From assembly GCA_902462015.1 (NCBI GenBank), contig CABPZV010000062.1, positions 1 through 10,848 on the forward strand: 10,848 nucleotides of DNA, read 5' to 3'. This DNA comes from an uncultured Eubacteriales bacterium (lineage in GTDB: Bacteria; Bacillota; Clostridia; Oscillospirales; CAG-272). The notes beneath the pieces are model-generated. The model made no database searches and had not been told where the DNA came from. It saw only the letters and a program-made list of their open reading frames with translations. The stretch's first letter is position 1. Each line of letters opens with the position of its first letter. The translations under genes and the position numbers were made by a program. Positions 1-6,832 of the stretch are shown in pieces.

Positions 1-97
1 AAAAACTCTTTGGGTATGGCATCCAGAAAAAGTATACGATGTTCGCTATAGCCATTGCGAATATGCCAATAATTAAATTAGATAACCTCGGTTTCAT
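1..97 (-). CDS. 5' end of an unidentified small membrane protein (partial)
   Basis: This gene starts with ATG at 97 on the minus strand and stays open for 32 codons to the window edge. The start is supported by a good ribosome binding site, GAGGA five bases upstream (GTGAGGATAATT then ATG). The product begins MKPRLSNLIIGIFAM and continues with a hydrophobic stretch ending near a Trp-Met-Pro, which reads as an N-terminal membrane anchor or signal segment. Its first 20 bases overlap the end of the upstream open frame that stops at 78, suggesting translational coupling. By position, downstream of a possible toxin tail, it could be another immunity protein. That is inference only; no family is recognised and most of the gene lies outside the window. 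Confidence 0.6.
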   Translation of the reverse strand, partial: MKPRLSNLIIGIFAMAIANIVYFFWMPYPKSF

Positions 98-284
98 AAT
101 TATCCTCACTTATAATTTTCCAATAATCCATTGAAAATTGCCTGATATAAAGAGTGTTATTCTTAGAGTGTAAGGCCTTTCTAAATGCAAAATTGTATAG
201 ACCTGAAGACAAATAATGTTCTGCACTACTATACACATTATCTATGTGAATGCTTCCGTATAGTTGACTATATTCGTTCGCAAA
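78..284 (-). pseudogene. remnant reading frame, possible orphan toxin tail
   Basis: A minus-strand frame is open from just after a stop at 287-285 to TAA at 80-78, giving 68 residues. No ATG is present and the only alternative start, GTG at 236, has no ribosome binding site. The translation looks protein-like and rich in aromatic residues (for example AEHYLSSGLYNFAFRKAL, then a tail ending in DNYETEVI). A second frame, offset by one base, is open just upstream and ends at TAG 244-242, so the pair could be one gene with a frameshift. Overlap with the next gene start resembles the way Rhs toxin tails overlap immunity genes. No family is recognised, and the frame could also be chance. Confidence 0.3.
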
Positions 285-327
285 TCATATTCTGCTCGCT
301 GCGTCAACCGCCTCAGACTGTTGTAGA

Positions 328-360
328 AGTTAAGCAGTCCAAATATTGGACTGCTTAACT
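328..360 (-). terminator. perfect 15-bp hairpin after the membrane gene
   Basis: A perfect inverted repeat has arms AGTTAAGCAGTCCAA and TTGGACTGCTTAACT around a 3-base ATA core. It lies 45 bases beyond the stop codon of the minus-strand membrane protein, where a transcription terminator would be expected. No run of T follows on either strand, so it is not a classic intrinsic terminator. It could instead act as a transcript-end stabiliser or a protein-binding palindrome. Confidence 0.45.
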
Positions 361-405
361 ATGCACTTTAATTTATACTTGTTTATATATATAAATCTTT
401 GAACA

Positions 406-1215
406 TTATTTAAGAATACCCTTATCAATCAAGGTTCCCAGGATTGCCATGATAGCAATTACAGCCACAAATATAATCAAGCATATAGCCAATATTTTTA
501 GCACTTTTCGTTTTCTTGCTGACATTTTTTTTCGAGAAAATAGGGAAACAGGAAGCGATTCTCCGGAAATAGAATATTTTTTGACAAAATAAGCTACTAA
601 AAAATGTGGTATTCCAAGTGCAGCTAACACTGATACAATATAGCTTAATATAATAACCACATTTATTGCCACCTCTTGCGTCATCCATTTAGATGCAATT
701 TTCATTAAAGAGATTCCAGAAACTGCTCCGATTGAAGAAAAAGCCGCAATTCTTGCCCTATTCTTTTTCTTACTTTTTGCTTTGCTGTATTTTCCCTTTT
801 TGGTATTATAAATTTCAAAACTAAAAATGAGAAATACCGCTAAGATCCATGCCAATCCTATAAAAAGAGAATATACGATTTGTGTCATTCTATCCGACAT
901 CACAGTTTCCACTAATGAATATGGTAGCATTAGAAAAAACAACGATGTAAACAATGATGAGCTGCCAGAAAGCAAAAATCTTTGATAATAAGAAACTGAA
1001 GTCATTTTTCGTACTAATATATTTGTAATAACAGTGTAAAAAATTACCATTATCACTACAATAGAGGCAACAATAAATTTACGCGTAACTATTCCATAGC
1101 ATAATGGAATAAGCCCAATAAATATGTACATCCATGACAATGATTTAATATCAGATAAAAATAAATAAGATTCAGAATATCTTTTTATAAAACCCTTTAT
1201 ATCAGCTAATTCCAT
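406..1215 (-). CDS. multi-pass membrane protein, candidate Rhs immunity protein
   Basis: This is a 269-residue integral membrane protein of unrecognised family. Hydrophobic segments lie near residues 27-44, 47-66, 84-104, 112-134, 183-211 and 239-264, with a weaker one at 155-174, giving six or seven membrane passes. A strongly basic loop (SKAKSKKKNRAR) sits near 144-155 and another (SRKKMSARKRK) near 227-237; by the positive-inside rule these loops should face the cytoplasm. The ATG at 1215 is chosen over a TTG at 1224 because AGGAG lies nine bases upstream. The start overlaps the stop of the Rhs gene as TAATG, so the two are almost certainly translated together. A gene directly coupled behind an Rhs tail is classically its immunity protein (established for polymorphic toxins). 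A membrane-spanning immunity protein would imply a toxin acting at the membrane, which is inference. Confidence 0.75.
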   Translation of the reverse strand: MELADIKGFIKRYSESYLFLSDIKSLSWMYIFIGLIPLCYGIVTRKFIVASIVVIMVIFYTVITNILVRKMTSVSYYQRFLLSGSSSLFTSLFFLMLPYSLVETVMSDRMTQIVYSLFIGLAWILAVFLIFSFEIYNTKKGKYSKAKSKKKNRARIAAFSSIGAVSGISLMKIASKWMTQEVAINVVIILSYIVSVLAALGIPHFLVAYFVKKYSISGESLPVSLFSRKKMSARKRKVLKILAICLIIFVAVIAIMAILGTLIDKGILK

Positions 1216-1656
1216 TAAAACCAACTCCTATAATTTTCATTACCAAATTGCATCCCATTTATTGCCAATCCAATGATTGCGTATTGTCCAACCTTGTTAA
1301 CATTAAATCCGTATCTGACATAGTTGTAAGAACGAACACCAATTTCCTTTCCATCAAGCCCCCAGCCGATATAATCTGCCGGTCCCGGGTTCAACTCCCA
1401 GCCGATTTCAAATCCACTGTTATTATTCCCCCGATCCGCACTCAATCCAAACGGATCCACAAACGAAATCGGATTCCCATTCACATACGTGAACAGAATC
1501 AGCGTGGTCGAATCCGCTATACTGCCTTCAATTATATCACTATTCATGAACCGTTTCAACTCTGGATTGTAAAACCGTGTCCGCATATACAGCAGTCCGT
1601 TAGAGTCAGTAATTACTCCGTCCCGTCCGTTGTAGCCGAATATCTGGTTGCTGTAT
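1215..1656 (-). pseudogene. Rhs repeat-associated core and C-terminal tail, 5'-truncated
   Basis: This is the 3' end of an Rhs-family polymorphic toxin gene. Reading the minus strand from about 1656, the frame encodes YNGRDGVITDSNGLLYMRTR and continues through RFYNPELKRFMNSDI and YVNGNPISFVDPFGLS, the conserved Rhs core ending in the DPxG self-cleavage-type motif. An ATG at 1586 lies inside the core and is not the true start. After DPFGL comes a variable tail of about 75 residues (Gly-, Asn- and Trp-rich, ending NENYRSWF), the position of a toxin domain in this family; the toxin type is not recognised. In the core, the usual NR(F/Y) before AYVNG reads ILF here. The gene loses its N-terminal YD-repeat region at the junction with a recombinase fragment near 1650, so it is probably a displaced tip or pseudogene. 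It overlaps the following membrane gene as TAATG. Confidence 0.8.
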
Positions 1657-3008
1657 CGGATAACATTGATTCTGATGAGGGGGAAAGCGAATTTGCTCCG
1701 ATCAAGAACCTGTTTAATGAATGGTATGCCAGAGATATCAGCAAAAAACGCAGAGCAAGCAATCGTGTTAAAGGAAGCTCGGGTATCCCGCTTGGACCAC
1801 CGCCTTATGGCTACATGAAGAATCCGGAAAATCCGGATTTCTGGATTATTGACGATGAGCCTGCTATGGTGATTCGGCGTATCGACACAATGACCTTATC
1901 CGGATACGGTACGGAGCAGATTGCCGATATACTTAGTAAAGAAAAGGTGCTGACGCCGACTGCTTATGCCATCAGCAAAGGCAGGAAAAAGCCATCGAAG
2001 AGCAAAAACGGCGATCCGTACAATTGGCAGTCTTCTACGATCGTAAAAATTCTTTCTATGCAGGAGTATTGTGGAGATATCGTCAACTTCAAGACTTATT
2101 CCAAATCCTTTAAGAATAAGAAAAGGTACAAAAATGATCCGGAAAACATTTCTGTTTTTAAAGATGTGCATGAGCCAATCCGTGACAGAGCGACATTTGA
2201 AAAAATTCGGGAAAAGCGCGGTAAGATACGAAAAAGAAAAAAGCAAGACGGCGAACGGAATATGTTTTCCGGGCTGCTTGTATGTGCCGACTGTGGCGGA
2301 AATATGCACTTCCATTTCAGCCAGGGAAATCCGAATATTCAGTATTTTAACTGTGCCGAATACAACAAAGGTAAGCGAAAGACCTGTACATCCACGCACT
2401 ACATACGTGTGGATTTCCTGGAGCAAATCGTTTTAGCAGAGATCAGACGCCTGACACGGTTCGCTTGCAAACATGAGGATGAGTTTACTGCTGCGGTTGC
2501 CGATTATTCAAAAAAGGTAACGGAAACTGAGCAACGGATTCGTCAGGGCGAACTGAAAAGTTTGATCGCACGTGATAAGGAATTAGATGTTCTTTTTGAA
2601 AAGATCTATGAAGACAATGTATCAGGCAAAATTTCTGATGAGCGTTTTGTAAAGTTGTCTGCAAAATATGAGACAGAACAGAAATCTGTCGAAGAGCGTA
2701 TAGTACAGTTGAAAGAACTTTTTGACGAAGTAAACCTGAAGGTAGAACATACAGAAAGCTTTGTTGTGGAAGTCAGGAAGTATACTCGTATCAAAAAGCT
2801 GACTCCACTGATGCTGAACGAACTGATTGAGTACATCGAAATCCATCAGGCTGAAACGGTCAACGGTGAACAGACGCAAACGGTTGTAATTCATTACAAC
2901 TGTATTGGTTCTATTTCAATTCCGGAAGAGCTTTCAATCCCTGAGCCACAGATTACCGTTCAAACAAGAAAAGGCGTTGTAGTCAACTATGTGCCTATGT
3001 GTAGTTAA
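1650..3008 (+). pseudogene. large serine recombinase lacking its catalytic N-terminus
   Basis: Homology to TndX/Tn4451-type large serine recombinases starts near VSDNIDSDEG (about 1653) and runs to TAA at 3006-3008, about 450 residues. Visible in order are the end of the resolvase fold (FNEWYARDISKK), a recombinase domain with PPPYGYMKNP and GYGTEQIADIL (about 1770-2080), a zinc ribbon with CADC at about 2283 and two further cysteines by 2390, a Lys/Glu-rich coiled-coil stretch (2470-2740) and a DUF4368-like C-terminus (LIEYIEIHQAE). Family members are usually 500-560 residues. The missing part is the N-terminal 120-130 residues carrying the catalytic serine, so it cannot recombine DNA alone. 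The open frame upstream of 1650 is only the antisense of the Rhs core, and no suitable start codon or ribosome site exists at the junction. It is a decayed remnant of an integrative element. Confidence 0.85.
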
Positions 3009-3063
3009 ATAGGAAGGTGTTAATTTTCAGAGAAATAATGTGACAGCCCGTCTGTTTTCGGGC

Positions 3064-3113
3064 AAAAAAACCGAGTATTCTTACAGGACTTTTCAGTTCC
3101 TGTAAGAATACTC
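3064..3113 (-). terminator. intrinsic terminator of tRNA-Pro
   Basis: Perfect 16-bp arms at 3073-3088 and 3098-3113 enclose a 9-base loop. On the minus strand the hairpin is followed by CTCGG and then seven T residues (3070-3064), directly downstream of the tRNA 3' end. A second small hairpin (GCCCG/CGGGC, 3046-3063) lies just beyond. This explains transcription ending after the tRNA and may also separate it from the converging recombinase remnant. Confidence 0.85.
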
Positions 3114-3117
3114 AGTA

Positions 3118-3193
3118 TGGTCGGAGTGACAGGACTTGAACCTGCGGCCTGATGGTCCCAAACCACCCGCTCTACCAGCTGAGCCACACCCCG
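3118..3193 (-). tRNA. tRNA-Pro (anticodon UGG)
   Basis: The minus strand folds into a complete 76-nt cloverleaf. The acceptor stem is CGGGGTG/CACTCCG with one G-T pair, the D arm is GCTC/GAGC, the anticodon stem is GGTGG/CCATC with loop TTTGGGA, and the T arm is GCAGG-TTCAAGT-CCTGT. Anticodon TGG is at 3160-3158, specifying proline. The CCA end is encoded (3120-3118). The 3' end of the tRNA faces the accessory region on the left, a common arrangement at integration sites. Confidence 0.97.
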
Positions 3194-3233
3194 ATATTTT
3201 ATATTAATTTTACACAGCACAAACGTAACTGTT

Positions 3234-3262
3234 ATTATATCTCACCTATGCTTGTACATACT
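3234..3262 (-). promoter_or_regulatory. probable tRNA-Pro promoter
   Basis: A perfect TATAAT -10 box lies at 3239-3234 on the minus strand, placing the start about 34 bases before the tRNA 5' end. The -35 region 17 bases upstream (AGTATG) is a poor match, so only the -10 element is convincing. Confidence 0.45.
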
Positions 3263-3340
3263 GAAAATCCAGGATTAAACAACCATAACTCACATTGGAG
3301 GCTAACAAGCTAAATCCGCCGTAACTAAAATTTAAGCTTA

Positions 3341-3375
3341 TTTGCGCATCAGCCTGGCGCAGTCTGATGCGCAAA
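3341..3375 (-). terminator. probable murA terminator
   Basis: A perfect 12-bp hairpin, TTTGCGCATCAG and CTGATGCGCAAA with an 11-base loop, begins 19 bases past the murA stop codon. On the minus strand it is followed by a T-rich but interrupted stretch (AAGCTTAAATTTTAG), so it is a weaker version of an intrinsic terminator. Confidence 0.65.
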
Positions 3376-3393
3376 CAAATTTAATTTCAAAAA

Positions 3394-4683
3394 TTAAGTA
3401 GCTTTGCTGAAAGAAACAACATCAGGGACAGTACGCATCACGATATTGGCACCCACGCTGCAGAGCTTTCCAACGATGTCATCATACCCACGTTCAACAT
3501 AGTAAATGTCATCTATCTCAGTTGTGCCACAAGCAGACAATCCTGCGATTATCATTGCAGCTCCTGCACGAAGGTCACAAGCCTTTAAAGCTGCAGCACT
3601 TAGGGGCTTTCCGCCTTCTATTATCGCCGTTCTACCGTTTACACGAATATTTGCTCCCATACGTTTCAATTCAGATACATATCGAAAACGATTATCCCAA
3701 ACACTTTCATTTAAATAACTAACGCCGTTAGCAAGACACATAAGTACACAAATCTGAGGCTGAAGGTCGGTCGGAAATCCCGGATACGGCTGAGTTTTAA
3801 TATTTACCCGATCAAGCGGTCCGCGTCTTGATACTATCACATAATTGTCTTCCTCAATTACATCAACACCCATTTCAACGAGCTTTGCAGATATTGACTC
3901 AAGGTGTTTAGGAATTACATTAGTAATTCTCAGATTTCCGCATGTCGCAGCTGCTGCAATCATATATGTGCCGGCTTCGATCATATCCGGAATAATTGCA
4001 TATGTACAGCCATGAAGCTGTTTAACACCGCGAATTTTTATTGTATCTGTTCCTGCGCCGCTGATTCTTGCACCGCATGTATTTAAAAAGTTTGCAAGGT
4101 CAACAACATGAGGCTCCCTAGCTGCATTCTCGATAACAGTAACTCCGTCCGCCTTTACAGCAGCAAGAATCACATTGATTGTCCCCCCGACAGTCGTTAC
4201 ATCAAAAAATATATTTCCGCCGTGCAGTCCTCCAAGTGCATTAGCCTCAACATATCCTCCCTCTACATTTACTGTAGCTCCCAGACATTCAAACCCCTTA
4301 ATATGCTGATCAATGGGACGAACTCCAAAATCACAGCCTCCGGGATATGCTACATATGCAGAAGAAAAACGCCCAAGCTCCGCTCCCATCAAATAATAGG
4401 AAGCTCTCATTTTCCTTACAAGCTCATACGATGATGTGCCTCCGACGGCATATGTAGAATCAAGCTCTATTGTATTTTTTCCGATTCTGCGTACTCTTAC
4501 TCCCACACCGGAAAGTATTTCAAGAGAAACTGCCACGTCTATTATATCCGGGACATTTTCTATGATGCAGGTATCGTTTATAAGTAAACAGCCGAAAAGT
4601 ATAGCGACAGCCGAATTTTTCATGCCGCTGGTTTCAATCGACCCGCAAATCGGCTTTCCTCCGTTTATTATATATTTATCCAT
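3394..4683 (-). CDS. murA: UDP-N-acetylglucosamine 1-carboxyvinyltransferase
   Basis: This cytoplasmic enzyme transfers the enolpyruvyl group of phosphoenolpyruvate to UDP-GlcNAc, the first committed step of peptidoglycan synthesis. At 429 residues it is full length for the family. Key residues are in place: Lys22-Asn23 in SGMKNSAV, the catalytic and fosfomycin-reactive cysteine Cys117 in PGGCDFGVRPIDQHI, Asp306 in GFPTDLQPQ, Arg372 in DLRAGAA and Arg398 in VERGYDDI. The early motif has Met where SGAKN is usual. Many Firmicutes carry two paralogues (MurA/MurZ), and which this is cannot be told here. The only upstream in-frame extension meets TGA without another ATG, so ATG 4683 stands. The ribosome site is weak (GAGG about 14 bases upstream). 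A promoter about 340 bases upstream implies a long leader. The gene stands alone, between an unrelated membrane gene and the tRNA. Confidence 0.95.
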   Translation of the reverse strand: MDKYIINGGKPICGSIETSGMKNSAVAILFGCLLINDTCIIENVPDIIDVAVSLEILSGVGVRVRRIGKNTIELDSTYAVGGTSSYELVRKMRASYYLMGAELGRFSSAYVAYPGGCDFGVRPIDQHIKGFECLGATVNVEGGYVEANALGGLHGGNIFFDVTTVGGTINVILAAVKADGVTVIENAAREPHVVDLANFLNTCGARISGAGTDTIKIRGVKQLHGCTYAIIPDMIEAGTYMIAAAATCGNLRITNVIPKHLESISAKLVEMGVDVIEEDNYVIVSRRGPLDRVNIKTQPYPGFPTDLQPQICVLMCLANGVSYLNESVWDNRFRYVSELKRMGANIRVNGRTAIIEGGKPLSAAALKACDLRAGAAMIIAGLSACGTTEIDDIYYVERGYDDIVGKLCSVGANIVMRTVPDVVSFSKAT

Positions 4684-5023
4684 ATTTATTACTATGGCCT
4701 CATTTCATAACATTTAATATCACGGATTGCAGTGCAAAATTCGTAAAGATAAAGATAATAATGTCTGCACAAATTGCTTCAGCAATGAAATACAATTCAA
4801 TAATGGCTAAAATCCCGTCATCGTCGGTTTCTGAGGTAGCTATGCCTTAACAAAAAATATACGGAAACCACCGGCCGCAGATACGGGAAACATCTTGCTC
4901 TTAGTTATAAATTACAATACAATAGTTATACAACTATCCGAATAAAACTATTAAACAGCTGTTATGTGCTGTAGAATAAAAACAAAAAAATTCATCAATC
5001 CGATTAGTGCAATAGCTTCACAC
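4684..5023 (-). other. long murA 5' leader, possible structured RNA
   Basis: No convincing gene lies here. If the promoter at 5030-5058 is used, this is the murA leader of about 340 nt. It contains a nested pairing: CCCGT (4887-4883) with ACGGG (4818-4814) enclosing GGTTTC (4869-4864) with GAAACC (4831-4826). A smaller hairpin, ATTGC-TGAA-GCAAT, lies nearer murA. No known riboswitch class was recognised; the c-di-GMP-I, ydaO and hammerhead core motifs are absent. It could also hold an independent small RNA. Confidence 0.35.
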
Positions 5024-5029
5024 ATTTTT

Positions 5030-5058
5030 ATTATATCACACATTTGCACTTTTGAAAA
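5030..5058 (-). promoter_or_regulatory. promoter reading toward murA
   Basis: On the minus strand the -10 is TATAAT (5035-5030) with an extended TG motif (TGA-TATAAT). A -35 element TTTTCA (5058-5053, four of six matches) sits at the ideal 17-bp spacing. The predicted start is near 5023. This is the best sigma-A-type promoter between the DUF3810 gene and murA. Confidence 0.65.
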
Positions 5059-5279
5059 GGTTTTTTATGCTATTTTTTCAACAGCATGCCAATCTTTGTG
5101 CAACAGTGATTCTAATATTATGTTTTTTTGAACATTTTTGTTAATTATGCCAGCGTAATATTTCACCATACTGTAATTCTCAGCAAGACAACGTAATATA
5201 ATCCTTACCTATCTTAAAAACAACCATCCGTATATTAAAAATATATTCACTGCATAATTTTTTGTTACATTTCGGAAAA
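5059..5279. other. AT-rich intergenic spacer
   Basis: About 220 bases separate the stop of the DUF3810 gene from the murA promoter. The stretch is very AT-rich with frequent stops on both strands. One imperfect hairpin (ATGCTATT/AACAGCAT, about 5067-5087) lacks a T-run on the minus strand. No clear terminator for the upstream gene is visible. Confidence 0.5.
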
Positions 5280-6413
5280 TTAATTCGGAATAAAATATGC
5301 GACTGCGAGATCAACTACTCTTCCGTAGCTGTCAGTACCAGCTTCCTGTCCCTGTGATTTCAGATAAGTGTCATTAACTGTTCCGCTGATTTTTGAGGCA
5401 GCCGAATCTCTGTACTTATCAAAAAATTTATTATAGGAAAACAGCTCGCTGTATATACGCATGTCAAGGTCTGACATAAGAGAAGAATAGAGACTGCCGT
5501 CCGCCTTATAAAGCGCGCCCGCAACATATTCAAAGAGATTGAGATATCCGCTGTACCTTATATATGAATCATCGCTTTCCATACAAACAAGAAAGGCCAA
5601 AAAATTTGCTTCATCCTCTCGTGCTGTTCCACGCTGATGTGAAAGCTCATGAGCAGCAGTATAAGGGAGAGTATATCCCGGAAAATTTGTATTGAGATTT
5701 GCTTCCCCTGTATAATAGGTATATACCCCGGCTATATGCGTATATGTCATAAGCTTGCTAACTGCAATGTGTTTAATTTTCGTATTCATTTTCTGAACAA
5801 AGTCGTTTTTATCGCAAAATGATGCGTAAGCGTCATTCAGCTTATCGTTCATTTCAAACGCAGTGTAAGGCATGACCGATGCACCGCCGTTTATAAATAC
5901 AACATCGTCTGCAAGCTCCTCCGCCTTTTCTTTTAATATTTCAGCGGTTTCGTACAGCTCCTCTGCAGAAACATCGCGTCTTTCAATTCCAAGCTTTTCT
6001 TCAAGATTACTCCCATGATATGCCGGAGCAAATCCAAAAACAAAAAAAGAATAAAGAAGAGTAACTACAGATAATACGCTGCATAAATATCTTACCGTAC
6101 GAAACGATGTGGCATCTCGGCTGATGCGTACTGAATGTAGTATCATAAGTACAAAAATAAGAGGCAGGCACAGCAGAACAGTTTCTGCAAATGAAAAAGG
6201 AAACCAGCCCGTGATTTTCGCAAGAATAAATCTTACAGCTCTGCAAACCGAATCATTCATAATATCAGAAAACTCTGCACTGTAAATACATGCAACATGC
6301 ACTATAAGAGCTGCGGCAGCTGCCGCGAAAAAAATCAGCGAAGGAACAGGACAATATTTCAGAAGATTTGAAAATATCCTCCCGGTTTTCTTTTTTGTAT
6401 TTAGTTCTCCCAT
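5280..6413 (-). CDS. DUF3810-type membrane protein with HExxH metallopeptidase motif
   Basis: The product (377 residues from ATG 6413) has three N-terminal membrane segments near residues 25-45, 75-95 and 110-132, followed by a large domain carrying HELSHQRGTAREDEANF. HELSH (256-260 counting from ATG 6416) matches the zinc-binding HExxH motif and ExE a few residues on could supply a third ligand. FNPGY-like and YTGEANLNTNFPGYTLPYTA stretches precede it. This layout matches DUF3810 proteins, whose function is not established; a membrane-bound zinc peptidase is the natural guess. Two adjacent ATGs exist; 6413 is preferred because AAGGA lies seven bases before it versus four for 6416. It is oriented with rluA upstream and murA downstream, but a structured repeat and a promoter separate them. 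The substrate is unknown. Confidence 0.8.
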   Translation of the reverse strand: MGELNTKKKTGRIFSNLLKYCPVPSLIFFAAAAAALIVHVACIYSAEFSDIMNDSVCRAVRFILAKITGWFPFSFAETVLLCLPLIFVLMILHSVRISRDATSFRTVRYLCSVLSVVTLLYSFFVFGFAPAYHGSNLEEKLGIERRDVSAEELYETAEILKEKAEELADDVVFINGGASVMPYTAFEMNDKLNDAYASFCDKNDFVQKMNTKIKHIAVSKLMTYTHIAGVYTYYTGEANLNTNFPGYTLPYTAAHELSHQRGTAREDEANFLAFLVCMESDDSYIRYSGYLNLFEYVAGALYKADGSLYSSLMSDLDMRIYSELFSYNKFFDKYRDSAASKISGTVNDTYLKSQGQEAGTDSYGRVVDLAVAYFIPN

Positions 6414-6436
6414 CATTTTTTCCTTTTTAATGTTTT

Positions 6437-6465
6437 AATGTAATATTCAAAAATCCAATTGTAAA
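6437..6465 (-). promoter_or_regulatory. possible promoter of the DUF3810 gene
   Basis: On the minus strand TTTACA (6465-6460) and TACATT (6442-6437) are separated by 17 bases, just upstream of the gene start. The -35 is five of six and the -10 four of six matches to consensus. The base composition makes chance matches easy, so support is modest. Confidence 0.35.
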
Positions 6466-6485
6466 TTCATATCACCGAATACTGA

Positions 6486-6647
6486 TTCAATAAGGGGCTT
6501 GCAACGTCAAATGGCGTACCAACTATTCCAGTAGGAGATTGTATCTCCCACCGAATGGTAAAACGTAACCAGCCGCCTGAAAGACGATCGCCATTAGAGA
6601 GGCAGCTTTAATGGCGACAGCCTTAATGGCTGGACATCTTGCCTAAG
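6486..6647. repeat. structured intergenic repeat, copy 1
   Basis: This is the first of two tandem direct copies, each starting TTCAATAAGGGGCT and ending CATCTTGCCTAAG(T). Inside are a hairpin built on GGAGAT-TGT-ATCTCC (6534-6548) and a longer one with an outer stem CCAGCC/GGCTGG (6569-6574 with 6628-6633) and an inner stem CGCCATTA/TAATGGCG (6589-6596 with 6609-6616). At 162 bases it is shorter and less perfectly paired than copy 2. It carries no plausible gene, no transposase and no clear target-site duplication. Confidence 0.85.
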
Positions 6648-6832
6648 TTCAATAAGGGGCTCGCCCCGTCATTCAACGTGGCAAGGGTTGGCAAAGCCAA
6701 CCTGCCATTCAGTAGGAGATTGTATCTCCCACTGAATGGTGAAATGTCCCCCGCCGCCTGAAAGGCGATCGCCATTAGAGAGGCAGCTTTAATGGCGATT
6801 GCCTTAATGGCGGGGGACATCTTGCCTAAGTT
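6648..6832. repeat. structured intergenic repeat, copy 2
   Basis: This second copy follows the first without a gap. It contains three strong hairpins. The first is GGTTGGC-AAA-GCCAACC (6686-6702), flanked by TGGCA/TGCCA. The second is CATTCAGT-A-GGAGAT paired with ATCTCC-C-ACTGAATG (6706-6738). The third has an outer stem GTCCCCCGCC/GGCGGGGGAC (6746-6755 with 6809-6818) and a 14-bp inner stem (6764-6777 with 6790-6803) around a 12-base loop. The first hairpin is absent from copy 1, which explains most of the length difference. The copy ends exactly at the rluA stop codon. Confidence 0.85.

Noticed and set aside
245..345. Open frames on both strands around the hairpin upstream of 242
   Set aside because: Neither has a start codon or ribosome site and no family is recognised; one may be a frameshifted continuation of the remnant ending at 78, but this cannot be shown.
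1380..1405. GGGTTCAACTCCC resembling a tRNA T arm, possible attachment remnant
   Set aside because: No acceptor or anticodon arms surround it, and it encodes part of the Rhs tail (ELNPGP) in frame.
1248..1640. N-terminal extension of the recombinase frame
   Set aside because: These codons are the antisense of the Rhs core and tail; they resemble no resolvase domain and have no catalytic serine motif.
1896..2894. Several 76-176-residue frames antisense or shifted within the recombinase remnant
   Set aside because: They are shadows of a clearly homologous coding frame and lack ribosome binding sites and domain features.
3020..3220. 66-residue minus-strand reading frame containing GVAQLVERVVWDHQAAGSSP
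   Set aside because: This is the well-known false translation of a tRNA gene; the frame runs through tRNA-Pro and its terminator.
4951..4995. 14-residue hydrophobic peptide frame (MNFFVFILQHITAV) in the murA leader
   Set aside because: It has no ribosome binding site and its length and composition are expected by chance in AT-rich DNA.
6623..6820. 65-residue minus-strand reading frame
   Set aside because: It lies wholly inside the tandem structured repeats, and its Ala/Ile-rich sequence is a by-product of the hairpin arms.
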